NCBI GenBank assembly: GCA_016946835.1
Contig: JACVTC010000085.1
Span: 760,001-817,500 of the forward strand
Direction of reading: 5' to 3'
Source of the DNA: Neocallimastix lanati (nom. inval.)
Lineage: Eukaryota; Neocallimastigomycota; Neocallimastigomycetes; Neocallimastigales; Neocallimastigaceae
Length of the DNA stretch: 57,500 nt
In this document: piece by piece, positions 56,209-57,500 of the stretch
Numbering within the stretch: the stretch's first letter is position 1
How the letters are laid out: every line of letters begins with the position of its first letter
The notes under the pieces: generated by a model
What the model saw: only the letters and a program-made list of their open reading frames with translations
The model's database searches: none
What the model was told of the DNA's origin: nothing
Program-made: the position numbers and the translations under genes

Positions 56209-56743
56209 TTGGGAAATAGTAAGTAAAGAGGGCAATAGGACCTTTGTGTTCTTCCCTTTTATCAATTATAATAGATGAATATAATAATTGAAATGGTATA
56301 AAATTTTAAAAATAAGTTATAAAAATTATTTAATAAGAATTATCAGTAGATAAATATATATAAAACTTTATTGAATAAAAAATAAAAAATAAATGTTATT
56401 TGATTAATAGAAAATTATATCTAAAGAATTCTTTTTTACACTAAGATCATTTATAAATATTATTTATAAATATTATTTATTAATTTTTTTTTTTATTATA
56501 TTATTTCTTTTATTTTGCTTTTCTATTATTATTATTATTATTTTTAACAAAAAAGATATAATATACAATTTTTTTAAAATTTTAAAACTATTTAACTAAT
56601 AAAATGCTTATAAGTATTCATTTATATTATACATACATATATATATTTAAATATATTTATCATTAAAACTTTTTTTTTTTATATTTTTTATATTTTTATA
56701 TTTTTATATTAATTTTATTTTTTATTTTATTTTATTTTTATTT

Positions 56744-56774
<31 letters not shown>

Positions 56775-56952
56775 TTTTTTTTATATATATATATATAATT
56801 ATAATTTATTATAATTTTAAATATATTATTAAGTTTTAATAATAATATTATTATAATATTAATATTATTTTATTATATTTTATATTTTATAGTTTTCTCT
56901 TATATACACATATAAGGAGGATAGGGTAATATTGATAATAACATTAATAAAG

Positions 56953-56985
<33 letters not shown>

Positions 56986-57165
56986 TTATTAATTTTTATT
57001 AAGTAAATTTATTAAATTCAATTAATTTTTGCAACATTTATATTTTTTTATTTCAAATCATGGAAATATCGATCTATTAATAAAATTTAAAATTTTATAT
57101 TATATAGTAAAAAAAAATATATTTATTTAATATTTAATATTTAACATATGCATATATTTATATTA

Positions 57166-57198
<33 letters not shown>

Positions 57199-57242
57199 AC
57201 TATTAATATTACAATAAAATATAGTAAAATTTTAAAACTTAC
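56160..57242. other. Intergenic/intronic AT-rich DNA with repeats
   Basis: Poly-T (about 56166-56205), TTTTA and TTTA repeats (56690-56775), (ATT)n at 57165-57195. The last 100 nt or so belong to an intron of the kinase gene. Nothing coding seen. Confidence 0.6.
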
Positions 57243-57500
57243 GATGAAGTGCATCTTCTGCACTAATTCTTTTTTCTGGTGGATATTCTAATAATTTACT
57301 TAGTAGATCAATTCCAAGTGGATCTAATCTTGGGAATAAGGTATCTAAGTCCATTCTTGGATATACAGGGAAATCTGGCTATGTATTATGCAAAATTTAT
57401 TATTTAATAAATAAATATTTATATAAATTATATTATTATTATTATTATTATTAATTTTAATTGATAGTATATATATACTAACCCTCCAATCCGGCAATTC
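57243..57500 (-). CDS. Cyclin-dependent kinase-like protein, partial (C-lobe)
   Basis: Two exons on the minus strand: 57500-57483 (ELPDWR, enters from outside the window) and 57378-57243, joined by a GT-AG intron (57482-57379) in phase 0; a further intron starts at 57242 with GTAAGT. The product reads PDFPVYPRMDLDTLFPRL, DPLGIDLLSKLLEYPPEKR, ISAEDALH, the end of the kinase C-lobe of the CDK1/2 type (subdomain XI Arg in EKRIS). The rest of the gene lies on both sides; the terminal exon should be between here and about 56200 but was not recognised. Which CDK it is cannot be decided. Confidence 0.85.

Overview
The window looks like nuclear DNA of an anaerobic gut fungus (Neocallimastigomycota). 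Base composition is extremely AT-rich. Poly-A/T tracts of 30-60 nt and A/T micro- and minisatellites are everywhere, host genes have many short A/T introns, and near 56 kb there is a broken gene whose C-terminus reads as a fungal CBM10-type dockerin, a domain typical of gut-fungal cellulosomes. No organism name can be read directly, so this is inference.

Layout. (1) 1-22.8 kb is a nest of four LTR retrotransposons. A short non-coding element (D; 426 of about 441 LTR bp left on the 5' side, 668 bp internal) was hit three times in the first 19 bp of its LTRs. Element A (101-8301, Ty3/gypsy) sits in the 5' LTR, element B (9399-16205, chromodomain Ty3/gypsy, TSD CATGT) at the tip of the 3' LTR, and element C (16226-22403, minus strand, TSD GTATC) 14-18 bp into the same 3' LTR. 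B and C each have two LTRs of equal length (949 and 929 bp) that look identical by eye, so they are young. (2) 22.8-24.8 kb is a decayed cysteine-containing host gene. (3) 25.7-28.9 kb is a gutted Ty3/gypsy element, and 28.9-32.9 kb is a minus-strand Ty1/copia element interrupted by a solo LTR. (4) 34.7-41.2 kb holds the two intact host genes, convergent: farnesyltransferase alpha (8 exons, 325 codons) and eIF3 subunit g (6 exons, 270 codons). (5) 41.2-56.2 kb is a graveyard: satellites, a Rep/P-loop helicase-like fragment, a copia remnant, a MULE-like transposase remnant, two more LTRs of the solo-LTR family, a gypsy remnant and the dockerin pseudogene. (6) 57.24 kb to the end holds the 3' part of a CDK-type kinase gene on the minus strand.

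The most interesting signals concern retroelement expression and priming. Elements B, C and D each carry, directly after the 5' LTR, a 10-12 nt sequence perfectly complementary to an LTR site 35-38 nt downstream of a TATA box. This is the geometry of Tf1-type self-priming, in which the first ~11 nt of the mRNA serve as primer. Element A instead joins gag and pol by what reads as a textbook -1 frameshift signal (U UUA AAC, 7-nt spacer, H-type pseudoknot). Next to its 5' LTR it carries a sequence resembling a captured reverse-transcription intermediate: a tRNA 3' half ending in CCA joined to an inverted copy of the LTR end.
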